Shown here one piece after another: positions 1 through 8,003 of a stretch of DNA of 64,000 nucleotides. The notes under the pieces were generated by a model. That model searched no databases and was not told the origin of the DNA. It saw only the letters and a list, made by a program, of their open reading frames with translations. The stretch comes from Phyllobacteriaceae bacterium. Lineage in GTDB: Bacteria > Pseudomonadota > Alphaproteobacteria > Rhizobiales > Rhizobiaceae. Both the position numbers and the translations under genes were made by a program. The number at the start of each line of letters is the position of its first letter. Within the stretch, counting starts at the first letter, position 1. The stretch spans positions 146,428 through 210,427 of the forward strand of contig PAPF01000016.1 of assembly GCA_002708825.1 (NCBI GenBank), written 5' to 3'.

Positions 1-147
1 TGGTCCGCTCTGCCTGTCAGCTCGGGTCGGCGCCGGTTCGACGAAGCGCGGGCGCCCGCCCTCATTGGCCATTGAAGGAAGTGGCGCGGCGGCGGCAGCG
101 AGAAACGCGACCAGAAACAGCGCCATCGAACGGTGACCACGCAGCAT
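1..147 (-). CDS. N-terminus of a secreted protein, cut by the window edge
   Basis: The start codon lies at 147 on the minus strand and the frame stays open to base 1, giving 49 residues. The product begins with a positively charged segment, then a hydrophobic Ala/Leu/Val/Phe core and an Ala-rich end, which is a typical Sec signal peptide. The mature part starts with charged and proline-rich residues. A purine-rich AAAGGGGGTG sits just upstream of the ATG. It lies directly downstream of an ECF sigma/anti-sigma pair on the same strand, so it may belong to their operon or regulon. The family cannot be named from this fragment; a subtilisin-type protease is one guess, based only on the anti-sigma C-terminus. 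Confidence 0.7.
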   Translation of the reverse strand, partial: MLRGHRSMALFLVAFLAAAAAPLPSMANEGGRPRFVEPAPTRADRQSGP

Positions 148-220
148 GGCACACCCCCTTTCCCTGTTTGAAGGCAGCTTAAACCATCCGGGGCAAAAAG
201 TCGTGCAGCGCCGGCCTGGA

Positions 221-904
221 TCAGCCCGACGGCAGGGCCAGGACCACGGCCGCGCCATCGGTTGTCAGGCGCTCGGCCAGTTCCGAAGCATCTCCGGCGG
301 CGCTGCCGGGAAATGCCACACGGAACAACCCACCCGGCAGCGGCCCTTCGACAATCCGCGCGCCGCGCTCCTCCAGCCACGCGGCGGCGTCGTCCATGCT
401 GAGGCCGGGAGCAAAGCGCAACAGGACCTGGAGCCCGTCCGCCGGAACCGTCTCGCCGGACGCCGTCCGGTATTCCGGCCCCGCCCGGTCGCCCAGCAGC
501 GCAAGGATCGCTCCGCCCTGCACGAGGATCACCAGGACGGCAGCGGTCGCGGCGAAAGCCATGCGCGGACTGTCGAACAGGCCGCCGAACAGCCGCGCGA
601 AGATGCCTGGACCCTTGGCGTCCATCACGGCCTGCCGGGCCGCACGGCGTGAATCGCCGGCGACCCTGGCCGAAAGCGCCGCATCGAACCGCGCCTGCAT
701 GGAGGACGGAACCGCTTCGGCAGCAGCCAGTTCGCGGGTTGCCTCGCGATCCTCGAGGACCAGGGCATATTCGGCCGCCAGTCCGGAATCCGCCTTCAGC
801 GCGGCTTCGACCCTCCGCGCCTCTGCCGGTTCGAGCGTTCCGGCTGCATGCCAGGGCAGGAGCAGCGACAGTTCCGCCCGTTCCTCGTCCGTGATCCTTG
901 TCAT
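221..904 (-). CDS. Membrane-anchored anti-sigma factor, zinc ligands not evident
   Basis: Partner of the ECF sigma factor encoded just upstream. The start at 904 overlaps the sigma stop as ATGA; an in-frame ATG at 910 is also possible. The product is about 227 aa. Residues 1-60 resemble an anti-sigma domain (LLPWHAAGTLEPAEARRVE), but the usual HxxxCxxC zinc motif is missing. One membrane helix is predicted at about 114-138, so the C-terminal 90 residues should lie outside the cytoplasm. That part carries a segment (GARIVEGPLPGGLFRVAF) that looks like an inhibitor-I9 or subtilase-propeptide fold; this is inference from general character only. The role is expected to be holding the sigma factor at the membrane until an envelope signal arrives. 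Confidence 0.82.
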   Translation of the reverse strand: MTRITDEERAELSLLLPWHAAGTLEPAEARRVEAALKADSGLAAEYALVLEDREATRELAAAEAVPSSMQARFDAALSARVAGDSRRAARQAVMDAKGPGIFARLFGGLFDSPRMAFAATAAVLVILVQGGAILALLGDRAGPEYRTASGETVPADGLQVLLRFAPGLSMDDAAAWLEERGARIVEGPLPGGLFRVAFPGSAAGDASELAERLTTDGAAVVLALPSG

Positions 905-1476
905 GGCCATCCCCGATCCAGTCCGGCCGCCTGCATCAGTGCCGACAGTTTCCTGCGGGCATTGAACATGCGCGTCTTGACCGTGTTTTCCGGCACCTGG
1001 AGGATTTCCGCAACGTCCCTGACGGAGGTCTCATGATAGTAGACGAGGTCGATGACGATGCGATGCTCCTCCGGCAGCGCGGCGATGCAGTTTCTCAGCG
1101 CTTCGGCCTTGGAGACCTTCTGCGCGGTGATCTCCGGCGTGTCCGCCCCGTCGGCGAGGCCACCCAGCGCCTCTTCCGGATCCACTGTCTTCTTGCGGGC
1201 GCGCCGCGCGTTGAGTGCCTTGTAGCGCGCGATGCCGAGCAGCCAGCTTGTCACCCGGGACCGGAACTCGAAGCGCCCGGCCAGCGACCAGACGTCCAGG
1301 AAGACATCGTTGGCGAGGTCTTCGGCCATGGCGGTATTGTCCTCGAAGCGGCGGATGAAATGGAAGACACGCCGGTGATGGCGGGCATAGAGGGTTTCCA
1401 GCGCCCGGCGTTCGCCTTTGGCGATCTGCCGGACCAGGTCTTCGTCGCCTGCTTCCATTACGGACGCGACGGCCAT
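901..1476 (-). CDS. ECF-family RNA polymerase sigma factor
   Basis: A group 4 (ECF, RpoE-like) sigma factor of 191 aa. Sigma region 2 is visible in the N-terminal half (YARHHRRVFHFIRRF, then the DVFLDVW-type segment). Region 4 is at about 140-185, with the typical helix-turn-helix NTVKTRMFNARRKL near the C-terminus. I chose the ATG at 1476 because AAGGGGAGAG precedes it at good spacing; the longer frame to 1500 has no such site. It is followed without a gap by its anti-sigma factor, the standard arrangement for a co-expressed regulatory pair. The ECF subgroup and target promoters cannot be read from this window. Confidence 0.93.
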   Translation of the reverse strand: MAVASVMEAGDEDLVRQIAKGERRALETLYARHHRRVFHFIRRFEDNTAMAEDLANDVFLDVWSLAGRFEFRSRVTSWLLGIARYKALNARRARKKTVDPEEALGGLADGADTPEITAQKVSKAEALRNCIAALPEEHRIVIDLVYYHETSVRDVAEILQVPENTVKTRMFNARRKLSALMQAAGLDRGWP

Positions 1477-1503
1477 GGCCCTCTCCCCTTCTTGCCGCAA
1501 ACG

Positions 1504-1533
1504 GGACGGCGGCTCAAAGTGTAGCCGCCGTCC
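1504..1533 (-). terminator. Terminator-like hairpin between small secreted gene and ECF sigma gene
   Basis: A perfect 11-bp inverted repeat (GGACGGCGGCT and AGCCGCCGTCC) with an 8-nt loop lies between the stop of the small secreted gene and the sigma start. There is no T-run on either side, so it may be a processing or attenuating hairpin rather than a complete intrinsic terminator. Confidence 0.55.
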
Positions 1534-1554
1534 GGGGCAAGGTCCATCGCCGGT

Positions 1555-1911
1555 TCAACGGCCGCCGATGACGATGTGGAAGCCGGGTAGGATGCCGATC
1601 GACATGATTCCGTCCGTGTGGTTGATCGCATAGGGAACGGAACGGCCGCGCCGCACCTTGCGCACGGGCTTCGCCTTCTTGACCGGGCGCACCTTGGTGA
1701 TCTTGCCGTCGCGGTCGCGGTGGATGATGCGGGTGTAGCCGCAATCGGCACATCTGCGGATGGTCCGGGTCGAACCGTCGCGTTCGTGGACCGTGACGAA
1801 GGCTTCACGCGGGGTTCCGCCACCACCGCCACCCATGGCGGACGCGCCGGAAACGGCGGCCGTGGCTGAAATGATGGCGGCGAAGGCGGTCAATGCTGTT
1901 TTCCTGAACAT
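1555..1911 (-). CDS. Small secreted Gly-rich, CxxC-containing protein of unknown function
   Basis: A 118-aa product with a clear signal peptide (residues 1-25, ending in SGASA) and then a run of six glycines. The mature part has a single CxxC (RRCADCGYTR), a strongly basic patch (KPVRKVRRGR) and an uncharged C-terminus ending IVIGGR. I chose the ATG at 1911 because AAGAAAGGGACC precedes it and it begins the signal peptide; the longer frame starts in non-coding sequence. The two cysteines suggest a metal site or disulfide in the envelope. I do not recognise the family. It lies upstream of, and on the same strand as, the ECF sigma gene, separated by the hairpin at 1504-1533. Confidence 0.75.
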   Translation of the reverse strand: MFRKTALTAFAAIISATAAVSGASAMGGGGGGTPREAFVTVHERDGSTRTIRRCADCGYTRIIHRDRDGKITKVRPVKKAKPVRKVRRGRSVPYAINHTDGIMSIGILPGFHIVIGGR

Positions 1912-2019
1912 GGCTTGGTCCCTTTCTTCCTCGGGTGGCATGATTGCCACTGTCCTTGGGTGTCGCGGGACCCACAAAAGGTTCACGTGCAAGCGGAAAA
2001 AAGGCAAGAAAAAGTATAA

Positions 2020-2679
2020 CTAATTGGAACTGCTCTCTTTATTTCTTGGATGATCGGCCATCGCGGCTTCCACGGCCGGCATGATGTTCCCGACCATCAC
2101 CGCCACGCCTTGCGGGTTCGGATGCATCCCGTCTTCCAGCAGCAGGTCCTGCCGGGCAGCCACGCCGTCGAGGAAGAAGGGATGGAGGATGATGCCATGT
2201 TCCTTCGCCAGATCCGGGTAGATGGCGTTGAACTGCCCGGCGTAGGCGTCACCCATGTTGGGCGGCGCCAGCATGCCGGCCAGCAGCACCGCGATGCCGC
2301 GCTCCTTCAGACGCGAGATCATGGCGTCGAGATTGCTTCGCGTCAGCGCCGGGTCGATGCCGCGCAGCGCGTCATTGGCGCCCAGTTCCAGGATCACGAG
2401 ATCCGCATCGTCGGGAACCGACCAGTCGAGGCGCGACAGCCCGCCACTCGTGGTGTCTCCGGAAACGCCGGCATTGGCCACGGTGACATCGTGGCCGGCC
2501 TTCCTCAGCGCCGCCTCGAGCTGGCCTGTGAACCCTTCGCCCGGCCCAAGCTGGTAGCCGGCCATCAGGCTGTCGCCGAAGCCGATGATCCTGAACGGTT
2601 CGGCCTGGGCATGCCCGATGCCAGACAGCAGGACAGAACCGAGAAGCGCAACAATGCGTAACCAGCCTTTGAACAGCAT
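2020..2679 (-). CDS. Periplasmic SGNH-fold arylesterase/lysophospholipase, TesA-like
   Basis: A 219-aa exported esterase of the GDSL/SGNH superfamily, related to E. coli TesA. Residues 1-26 form a signal peptide. Block I is FGDSLMAG with the nucleophile Ser37. Block III is LGANDALRG with Asn102, and block V is EDGMHPNPQG with Asp183 and His186, completing the catalytic triad. Family members hydrolyse aryl esters, thioesters and lysophospholipids. The start at 2679 begins the signal peptide and avoids overlap with the divergent ABC transporter gene, 63 bp away. This tesA-type esterase next to a ybbA/ybbP pair is a widespread arrangement, which supports a shared role in exporting or handling acyl compounds. 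Confidence 0.93.
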   Translation of the reverse strand: MLFKGWLRIVALLGSVLLSGIGHAQAEPFRIIGFGDSLMAGYQLGPGEGFTGQLEAALRKAGHDVTVANAGVSGDTTSGGLSRLDWSVPDDADLVILELGANDALRGIDPALTRSNLDAMISRLKERGIAVLLAGMLAPPNMGDAYAGQFNAIYPDLAKEHGIILHPFFLDGVAARQDLLLEDGMHPNPQGVAVMVGNIMPAVEAAMADHPRNKESSSN

Positions 2680-2742
2680 GCGTTCAATCCCATATGACGA
2701 AGAACATTCGATGTCGCCCACGCAATATAGGACCGTTTCGCC

Positions 2743-3447
2743 GTGACCCAACCCGCCATCTCGCTTTCCGGTGTTTCGCTGACGCTCGGAAACGGCGCAT
2801 CCCGCGTGCATGTCCTCAAGGGCATCGACCTTACCATCGGATCCGGCGAGACCGTCGGCATTGTCGGCCCGTCAGGTTCGGGCAAGTCCACGCTGCTGAT
2901 GGTGATCGGCGGTCTGGAGCGTATCGACGCGGGCGCGGTCCAAATCGCCGGAACGTCCATCCACGACAAGAGCGAGGACGCGGTCGCCGAATTCAGGGGC
3001 CGCAACATCGGCATCGTTTTCCAGTCCTTCCATCTCATCCCCAACATGACGGCGCTGGAAAACGTGGCCGTTCCGCTGGAACTGGCCGGCCGGCGCGACG
3101 CCTTCGATGTGGCGCGCAAGGAACTGGCCGCGGTCGGTCTCGGCGAGCGCCTGACCCACTACCCGGGTGAACTGTCCGGCGGTGAACAGCAGCGCGTGGC
3201 CATTGCCCGCGCGCTCGCGCCCGAACCCGCCATCGTCATCGCCGACGAACCGACAGGCAATCTCGACGAGCGCACCGGCGGCGCGGTGGCCGACCTCCTG
3301 TTCGAAACCGCACGCAAGCGCGGCATGACGCTGGCGCTGGTCACGCATGACCCATCCCTGGCCGCGCGCTGTTCGCGTCAGGTCGCCATGCATTCAGGCC
3401 GCATCGAAACGGCGACAGGCGAAGCCCTTCCGCGGCGCACGGCGTGA
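2743..3447 (+). CDS. ABC transporter ATP-binding protein, YbbA/LolD type
   Basis: A 234-aa ATPase. Walker A is GPSGSGKST (about 42-50), the signature is LSGGEQQ (144-150) and Walker B is IVIADEP (164-170). The Q-loop (VFQSFHLIP) and the H-loop (LVTHD) are present. The only sensible start is a GTG at 2743, as no in-frame ATG lies upstream. The sequence type is the LolD/MacB branch, which powers extrusion from the outer leaflet of the inner membrane rather than import. It is followed 10 bp later by the permease, and the divergent neighbour is a TesA-like esterase, matching the ybbA-ybbP-tesA arrangement. Confidence 0.94.
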   Translation: MTQPAISLSGVSLTLGNGASRVHVLKGIDLTIGSGETVGIVGPSGSGKSTLLMVIGGLERIDAGAVQIAGTSIHDKSEDAVAEFRGRNIGIVFQSFHLIPNMTALENVAVPLELAGRRDAFDVARKELAAVGLGERLTHYPGELSGGEQQRVAIARALAPEPAIVIADEPTGNLDERTGGAVADLLFETARKRGMTLALVTHDPSLAARCSRQVAMHSGRIETATGEALPRRTA

Positions 3448-3457
3448 GGCGCGCACC

Positions 3458-6004
3458 ATGACATTCCTGCGCACCCTCTCGCTTGCCTGGCGCTTCTCGC
3501 TGCGCGAAATGCGCGGCGGACTGTCCGGTTTCGCCATCTTCCTTGCCTGCATAGCGCTCGGCGCGGGCGCCATCGGCGGCGTCAACTCCGTCGCCCGGTC
3601 CATCACCTCCGGTGTCACGGCCGAAGGACGTACGCTGCTTGGCGGCGACATGCGCTTCCAGCTGAACCAGCGCGAGACATCGGCGGAAGAACGCGCCTAC
3701 CTGGAGAGCCTGGGCCGGCTTTCGCACAGCGCCGAAATGCGTTCCATGGTCCGACTGCCCGACGGCAGCGACCAGACGCTGGCGGAAGTGAAGGCGGTTG
3801 ACGGCGCATACCCGCTGGCCGGAACCCTCGTCACCGACCCGCCGCTGGCAGGCGATGCCGTGTTCGCCCTTTCGGATGGCGCCTATGGTGCCGCCGTTGC
3901 CGACCTGCTGATGGAACGGCTCGGCCTTTCGATTGGCGACAGGGTCGAACTCGGCAATGCAACCTTCGAGTTGCGCACGCGCATCGTGACCGAACCGGAC
4001 ATGATTTCCGGCGGTTTCGGCTTTGCGCCGCGATTCATGGTTTCGCTCGATGCCTTGCGCGCATCCGGCCTGATCCAGCCGGGCAGCCTCGTGGAGCACG
4101 ATTACAAGATCGACCTGGGCGCGCGTGGCACGCCGGCCGGCATCGCCGCCATCCGTGACGAGTCCGCCAGCCGCTTCCCGCAGGCCGGCTGGTCGATCCG
4201 TGACAGCGCCAATGCCGCACCGGCGCTCGCTTCCAATATCGAGCGGTTTTCGCAGTTCCTCACGCTTGTCGGCCTGACGGCGCTGGTCGTCGGTGGCGTG
4301 GGCGTGGGCAACGCGGTCCGCTCCTATCTCGATTCCAAGCGCGCCGTCATCGCCACATTCAAGTGCCTCGGCGCATCCGGAGCGTTTGTCTTCGCCGTCT
4401 ACCTGGTTCAGATCCTGCTGATCGCCGCGGCGGGCATCGCCCTCGGCCTGGTGATTGCCGCTGCCATGCCGCTGGCGGCAGGCCATGCGCTGGGCGCAAT
4501 CATCCCCGTTCCGGTCACGGGCGGCTTTTATCCCGGCGCCCTCGCCATGGCGGCCCTGTTCGGCTTCCTGGTGACGGTGGCCTTCGCGCTCATCCCGCTC
4601 GGGCGCGCCCGCGACGTGCCCGCCACCGCGCTGTTTCGCGAAATGGGGTTCGATCCCCATGGCTGGCCGCGCCCGGCCTATCTGGGCGCGGCCGCACTGG
4701 CCTTGGCGATGCTGGCCGGCCTTGCCGTCTGGACAGCGGAAAGCCGCTTGCTGGCCGCATCCTTCCTGGCCTCCGTCGCCGCCGCCTTCATCGTGCTGCG
4801 CATGGTGGCGACCGGGGTCCAGGCGCTCGCGCGCAAGGCGCCGGTTGTCAGGTCCACCCCGCTCCGGCTCGCGATCGGGAATATCCACCGGCCGGGCGCG
4901 CTGACGCCTTCGGTCGTGCTGTCGCTCGGGCTCGGCCTGACCCTTCTCGTGTCGCTTGCCCTAATCGACGGCAACCTGCGCAACCAGATCACCGGCTCGC
5001 TGCCCGAGCGTGCGCCGAACTTCTTCTTCGTCGACATCCAGAGCGGCGAGGTCGAGCGTTTCGCCGAACTCATCGACAGCGAATCGGAGGGCAAGCTGGT
5101 GCGGGTACCCATGCTGCGCGGCCGCATCATCGCCCTCAACGGCGAGGACGTCACGAAGATCGATGTCCCGCCGGAGGGTGCATGGGTGCTGCGCGGCGAC
5201 CGGGGCCTGACCTATTCGCAGCGCGTGCCCGAAAACTCGCGGCTGGTCGAGGGCGAATGGTGGCCCGAGGATTATTCCGGCGAACCGCTGGTTTCGTTTT
5301 CCGCCGAGGAGGCAGGAGAGATCGGGCTGAAAACCGGCGACACGGTCACCGTCAACGTGCTGGGGCGCAACGTGACCGCGCGCATCGCCAACCTTCGCGA
5401 GGTGGCCTGGGAATCGCTCGGCATCAATTTCGTCATGGTCTTCTCGCCCAACACGCTGGCCGGCGCCCCCCATGCGTGGCTGGCAACGCTGACCGACACG
5501 GATGCCGGCCCGGCGGAGGAGGCGCGCCTCCTCAACGCGGTGACGCGCGCCTTCCCGTCCGTCACGACGGTTCGGGTAAAGGACGCGCTGGACGTGGTCG
5601 ACCGGGTCGTCGGCCAGCTGGCGCTCGCCATCCGCGCCGCGGCATCGGTTGCCCTCATCGCCTCGGTCCTCGTCCTTTCCGGTGCGCTGGCCGCATCGAA
5701 CCGGGCGCGTGTGCATGACGCCGTGGTGCTGAAGATGCTCGGTGCCACGCGGCGCGACCTGATCGGCGCCTTCAGCCTGGAATACGCCATGATCGGCCTT
5801 GCCACCGCCGCTTTCGCGCTCGCCGCGGGCGGTATCGCATCCTGGGCGGTCATCTCGCAGGTCATGAACCTGCAATCGTCCTTCCTGCCCGATGTCGCGG
5901 TGACCACCCTGGTGGTGGCGCTGGTTCTCACAGTCGGATTCGGATTGATCGGGACGTGGCGGGTTCTGGGTCACAAGGCCGCACCGGTGCTCCGGACCCT
6001 GTAG
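3458..6004 (+). CDS. FtsX-family ABC transporter permease, YbbP type
   Basis: An 848-aa inner-membrane permease with duplicated FtsX-like domains. It has an N-terminal anchor helix (about 20-45), a large periplasmic segment and a first group of three to four helices (about 260-400). Further helices lie near 440-480, followed by a second periplasmic segment and a final FtsX core at about 725-840. The start ATG at 3458 lies 10 bp after the ATPase stop and opens with a short cytoplasmic segment before the anchor. Length and layout match YbbP-type permeases annotated as predicted lysophospholipase L1 biosynthesis transport permeases; the real substrate is unknown. It is co-transcribed with the ATPase. 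Confidence 0.93.
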   Translation: MTFLRTLSLAWRFSLREMRGGLSGFAIFLACIALGAGAIGGVNSVARSITSGVTAEGRTLLGGDMRFQLNQRETSAEERAYLESLGRLSHSAEMRSMVRLPDGSDQTLAEVKAVDGAYPLAGTLVTDPPLAGDAVFALSDGAYGAAVADLLMERLGLSIGDRVELGNATFELRTRIVTEPDMISGGFGFAPRFMVSLDALRASGLIQPGSLVEHDYKIDLGARGTPAGIAAIRDESASRFPQAGWSIRDSANAAPALASNIERFSQFLTLVGLTALVVGGVGVGNAVRSYLDSKRAVIATFKCLGASGAFVFAVYLVQILLIAAAGIALGLVIAAAMPLAAGHALGAIIPVPVTGGFYPGALAMAALFGFLVTVAFALIPLGRARDVPATALFREMGFDPHGWPRPAYLGAAALALAMLAGLAVWTAESRLLAASFLASVAAAFIVLRMVATGVQALARKAPVVRSTPLRLAIGNIHRPGALTPSVVLSLGLGLTLLVSLALIDGNLRNQITGSLPERAPNFFFVDIQSGEVERFAELIDSESEGKLVRVPMLRGRIIALNGEDVTKIDVPPEGAWVLRGDRGLTYSQRVPENSRLVEGEWWPEDYSGEPLVSFSAEEAGEIGLKTGDTVTVNVLGRNVTARIANLREVAWESLGINFVMVFSPNTLAGAPHAWLATLTDTDAGPAEEARLLNAVTRAFPSVTTVRVKDALDVVDRVVGQLALAIRAAASVALIASVLVLSGALAASNRARVHDAVVLKMLGATRRDLIGAFSLEYAMIGLATAAFALAAGGIASWAVISQVMNLQSSFLPDVAVTTLVVALVLTVGFGLIGTWRVLGHKAAPVLRTL

Positions 6005-6039
6005 GTCACGGAAAATCAAGGTTAATGCCCGGTTTGCAA

Positions 6040-6077
6040 CCGGCGGGAAGCAATTCACGCGTGTTTGTTCCCGCCGG
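6040..6077. repeat. 10-bp perfect inverted repeat downstream of the ybbP-type gene
   Basis: CCGGCGGGAA and TTCCCGCCGG are separated by 18 nt, 36 bp after the permease stop codon. No T-run follows. It may act as a 3' stabilising hairpin or a weak terminator for the ABC operon. Confidence 0.5.
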
Positions 6078-6091
6078 CGGCCGGGCAGGCC

Positions 6092-6120
6092 TTGTTTAGG
6101 CGCGCGGGACGTCACATATT
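6092..6120 (+). promoter_or_regulatory. Candidate sigma-70 promoter for the Bax inhibitor-1 gene
   Basis: TTGTTT and CATATT are separated by exactly 17 bp, about 100 bp upstream of the start codon and directly before the structured leader. The match is moderate and no transcription start is known. Confidence 0.4.
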
Positions 6121-6125
6121 GAACG

Positions 6126-6184
6126 CAGGCATGCTGGAGTTCCGCCAGCGGCGCCTGGGAGTGTGGGCGCGTTGCACCCCTCCC
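6126..6184 (+). ncRNA. Structured 5' leader, probable ybhL-type RNA element
   Basis: Two adjacent stem-loops fill the leader of the Bax inhibitor-1 gene. The first has an outer stem CAGGC (6126-6130) with GCCTG (6153-6157) and an inner stem GCTGG (6133-6137) with CCAGC (6145-6149). The second pairs GGGAG (6157-6161) with CTCCC (6180-6184), with an inner GGG/CCC. A ybhL leader motif is known upstream of ybhL genes, which encode Bax inhibitor-1 family proteins, in alphaproteobacteria. Position and gene identity fit; the sequence match to that Rfam family was not tested here. Its ligand or mechanism is unknown. Confidence 0.5.
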
Positions 6185-6218
6185 GACACCCGACGGAACA
6201 GTAGCAAAGAGGACTTTC

Positions 6219-6959
6219 ATGGCTGATCTTCGCAATTACCAGATGCGATCCGGCGTGCAGACCCATGCCGACGCCTCCATCGACGAGGGGCTCCGCTCCT
6301 ACATGCTCAAGGTATACAACCTCATGGCGCTCGGACTGGCGATCACCGGCCTGGCGGCGTGGGGCGGCTTCAATTTCGCGGTGCAGGACGGTCAGCTGAC
6401 CCAGTTCGGCCAGCTCATGTTCGCCAGCCCGCTGAAGTGGGTACTCATCCTGGCGCCGCTCGGCATGGTGTTCTTCCTGTCGTTCCGCATTCACAAGATG
6501 AGCGTGGCGGCGGCGCAGACCACCTTCTGGGTCTATGCGGCGCTTGTCGGGCTGTCGCTGTCGACGATCTTCCTCGTCTATACGCAGACCTCGATCGTTC
6601 GCACCTTCTTCATCACGGCCTCGGCCTTCGGCGCCCTGTCGCTCTATGGCTACACGACGAAGCGCGACCTGTCGGGCATGGGCTCCTTCCTGATCATGGG
6701 CCTGTTCGGCATCATCATCGCCTCGGTGGTGAACATCTTCCTTGGCTCGTCCGCGCTGCAATTCGCCATTTCGGTGATCGGCGTGCTCGTGTTCGCCGGC
6801 CTGACGGCCTATGACACGCAGCAGATCAAGGAAATGTACTACGAGGGCGACGGTGCCCTGGTGGCCGGACGCAAGGCGATCATGGGCGCGCTGCGCCTCT
6901 ATCTCGACTTCCTCAACCTGTTCATGTTCCTGCTGCAGTTCCTCGGCAACCGCGAGTGA
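6219..6959 (+). CDS. Bax inhibitor-1/YccA family membrane protein (YbhL-like)
   Basis: A 246-aa inner-membrane protein with about seven membrane segments from residue 30 onward. It has a short charged N-terminus and the conserved family ending with aspartates near the last helices (LTAYDTQQIKEMYY, then RLYLDFLNLFMFLLQFLG). Bacterial members of the BI-1/TMBIM family are thought to form pH-sensitive calcium leak channels; the role in this organism is unknown. CAAAGAGGAC lies just before the ATG. The gene stands alone: it has its own candidate promoter and structured leader, and an intrinsic terminator follows 30 bp after the stop. Confidence 0.95.
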   Translation: MADLRNYQMRSGVQTHADASIDEGLRSYMLKVYNLMALGLAITGLAAWGGFNFAVQDGQLTQFGQLMFASPLKWVLILAPLGMVFFLSFRIHKMSVAAAQTTFWVYAALVGLSLSTIFLVYTQTSIVRTFFITASAFGALSLYGYTTKRDLSGMGSFLIMGLFGIIIASVVNIFLGSSALQFAISVIGVLVFAGLTAYDTQQIKEMYYEGDGALVAGRKAIMGALRLYLDFLNLFMFLLQFLGNRE

Positions 6960-6989
6960 ACCCGGACTGGGCATGATCCGGAAAACGGA

Positions 6990-7019
6990 GGGCGGCTTTC
7001 AGGCCGCCCTTTTCTTTTT
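6990..7019 (+). terminator. Rho-independent terminator of the Bax inhibitor-1 gene
   Basis: A GC stem GGGCGGC/GCCGCCC with a 6-nt loop is followed by TTTTCTTTTT. It lies 30 bp after the stop codon. Confidence 0.9.
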
Positions 7020-7069
7020 GGGCCGCTGCTGGCAGACCATCCAGCTGTCATTCACGCGAACCCTGAACC

Positions 7070-7597
7070 ATGCCGAGCCTCAGACCCGCCATTGCCGCCG
7101 ACCTTCCCGCTTTCCAGGCGATCTATGCCGACGCCGTCCTGCATGGCACGGCATCCTACGAGATCGACCCGCCCGATCTCGCCGAGATGACGAGGCGCTA
7201 CGAAACGGTCCGGGACGGCGGCTATCCCTGGCTGACGGCCGAGGACGGGAACGGAACCGTGCTTGGCTATGCCTATGCCGGCGCCTTCCGGCCACGCCCG
7301 GCCTACCGCTTCATGGTCGAGGATTCCATCTATGTCGCGCCGGAAGCCAAGGGCAGGGGCGTGGGCAAGGCATTGCTCCGCGGATTGGTCGAGGCATGCC
7401 GCACAGGCGGCTACCGCCAGATCCTCGCGGTCATCGGCGATGCAGAACGCAACCGCGCATCCATCGCGCTGCATGAATCACTCGGCTTCTCGCCGTGCGG
7501 CCTCATTGCCGGATCAGGCTACAAGCACGGGCGTTGGCTGGATACCGCGCTCATGCAGCTTGCCCTCAATGGCGGGCGTTCCACCCCGCCGGGCTGA
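7070..7597 (+). CDS. GNAT N-acetyltransferase, phosphinothricin acetyltransferase-like
   Basis: A 175-aa acetyltransferase of the GNAT fold. The N-terminal RPAIAADLPAFQAIYADAV and the SYEIDPPDLAEM segment are characteristic of the PAT/Bar-like subgroup. The acetyl-CoA loop is APEAKGRGVGKALLRGL (around residues 90-105), followed by a GDAERNRASIALHESLGF segment typical of the family's C-terminal half. Members acetylate small amines such as phosphinothricin, methionine sulfoximine or other amino-acid analogues; the true substrate here is unknown. It stands as a single gene between an upstream terminator and a convergent DUF2794 gene. Confidence 0.9.
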   Translation: MPSLRPAIAADLPAFQAIYADAVLHGTASYEIDPPDLAEMTRRYETVRDGGYPWLTAEDGNGTVLGYAYAGAFRPRPAYRFMVEDSIYVAPEAKGRGVGKALLRGLVEACRTGGYRQILAVIGDAERNRASIALHESLGFSPCGLIAGSGYKHGRWLDTALMQLALNGGRSTPPG

Positions 7598-7619
7598 CCA
7601 CGCGCATCAACGCAGGCTC

Positions 7620-8003
7620 TCAGCCCTTGACCAGTTTCAGCGGCTTGTCGAAGACCGCCAGCACCCTGTCGAGTTCGTGGCCGCGCTTGAGCGTGACACC
7701 GGCGGCATTGACCACCGACCAGGCGCCCTGGCGGGCGGCGCGTTTCGGCTCCTTGATGATCTGGAAAAGCGGCGCTTCGCTGGAACGCTTGAAGACGGAG
7801 AAGACGGCGCGGTCGGAAAGGTGATCGATGGCGTAATCCCGCCACTCGTTGGCCGCCACCATGAAACTGTAGATATTCAGGATCCGGGACAGTTCGGTGC
7901 GATGAAAGGTCACCGTTTGCGGGTGGCGCTGCCGCCGGATGTCATGCAGCGCCACCAGATTGGATGCCTCCGGGGAGCCTCCCCCTGAGCCCTGATTGTC
8001 CAT
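7620..8003 (-). CDS. DUF2794 domain protein
   Basis: A 127-aa cytoplasmic protein with no signal peptide or membrane segment. The core (TVTFHRTELSRILNIY, EWRDYAIDHLSDRAVFSVF) matches the DUF2794 family, which is largely restricted to Alphaproteobacteria and has no known function. A short IR (TGTCA-N6-TGACA at 8017-8032) lies 14 bp upstream of the start and could be an operator. Convergent with the acetyltransferase gene, with 22 bp between the stops. Confidence 0.9.
   Translation of the reverse strand: MDNQGSGGGSPEASNLVALHDIRRQRHPQTVTFHRTELSRILNIYSFMVAANEWRDYAIDHLSDRAVFSVFKRSSEAPLFQIIKEPKRAARQGAWSVVNAAGVTLKRGHELDRVLAVFDKPLKLVKG

Noticed and set aside
7070..7597. Antibiotic or herbicide resistance gene call (bar/pat)
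   Set aside because: PAT-like acetyltransferases are common chromosomal genes with varied substrates; resistance cannot be claimed.
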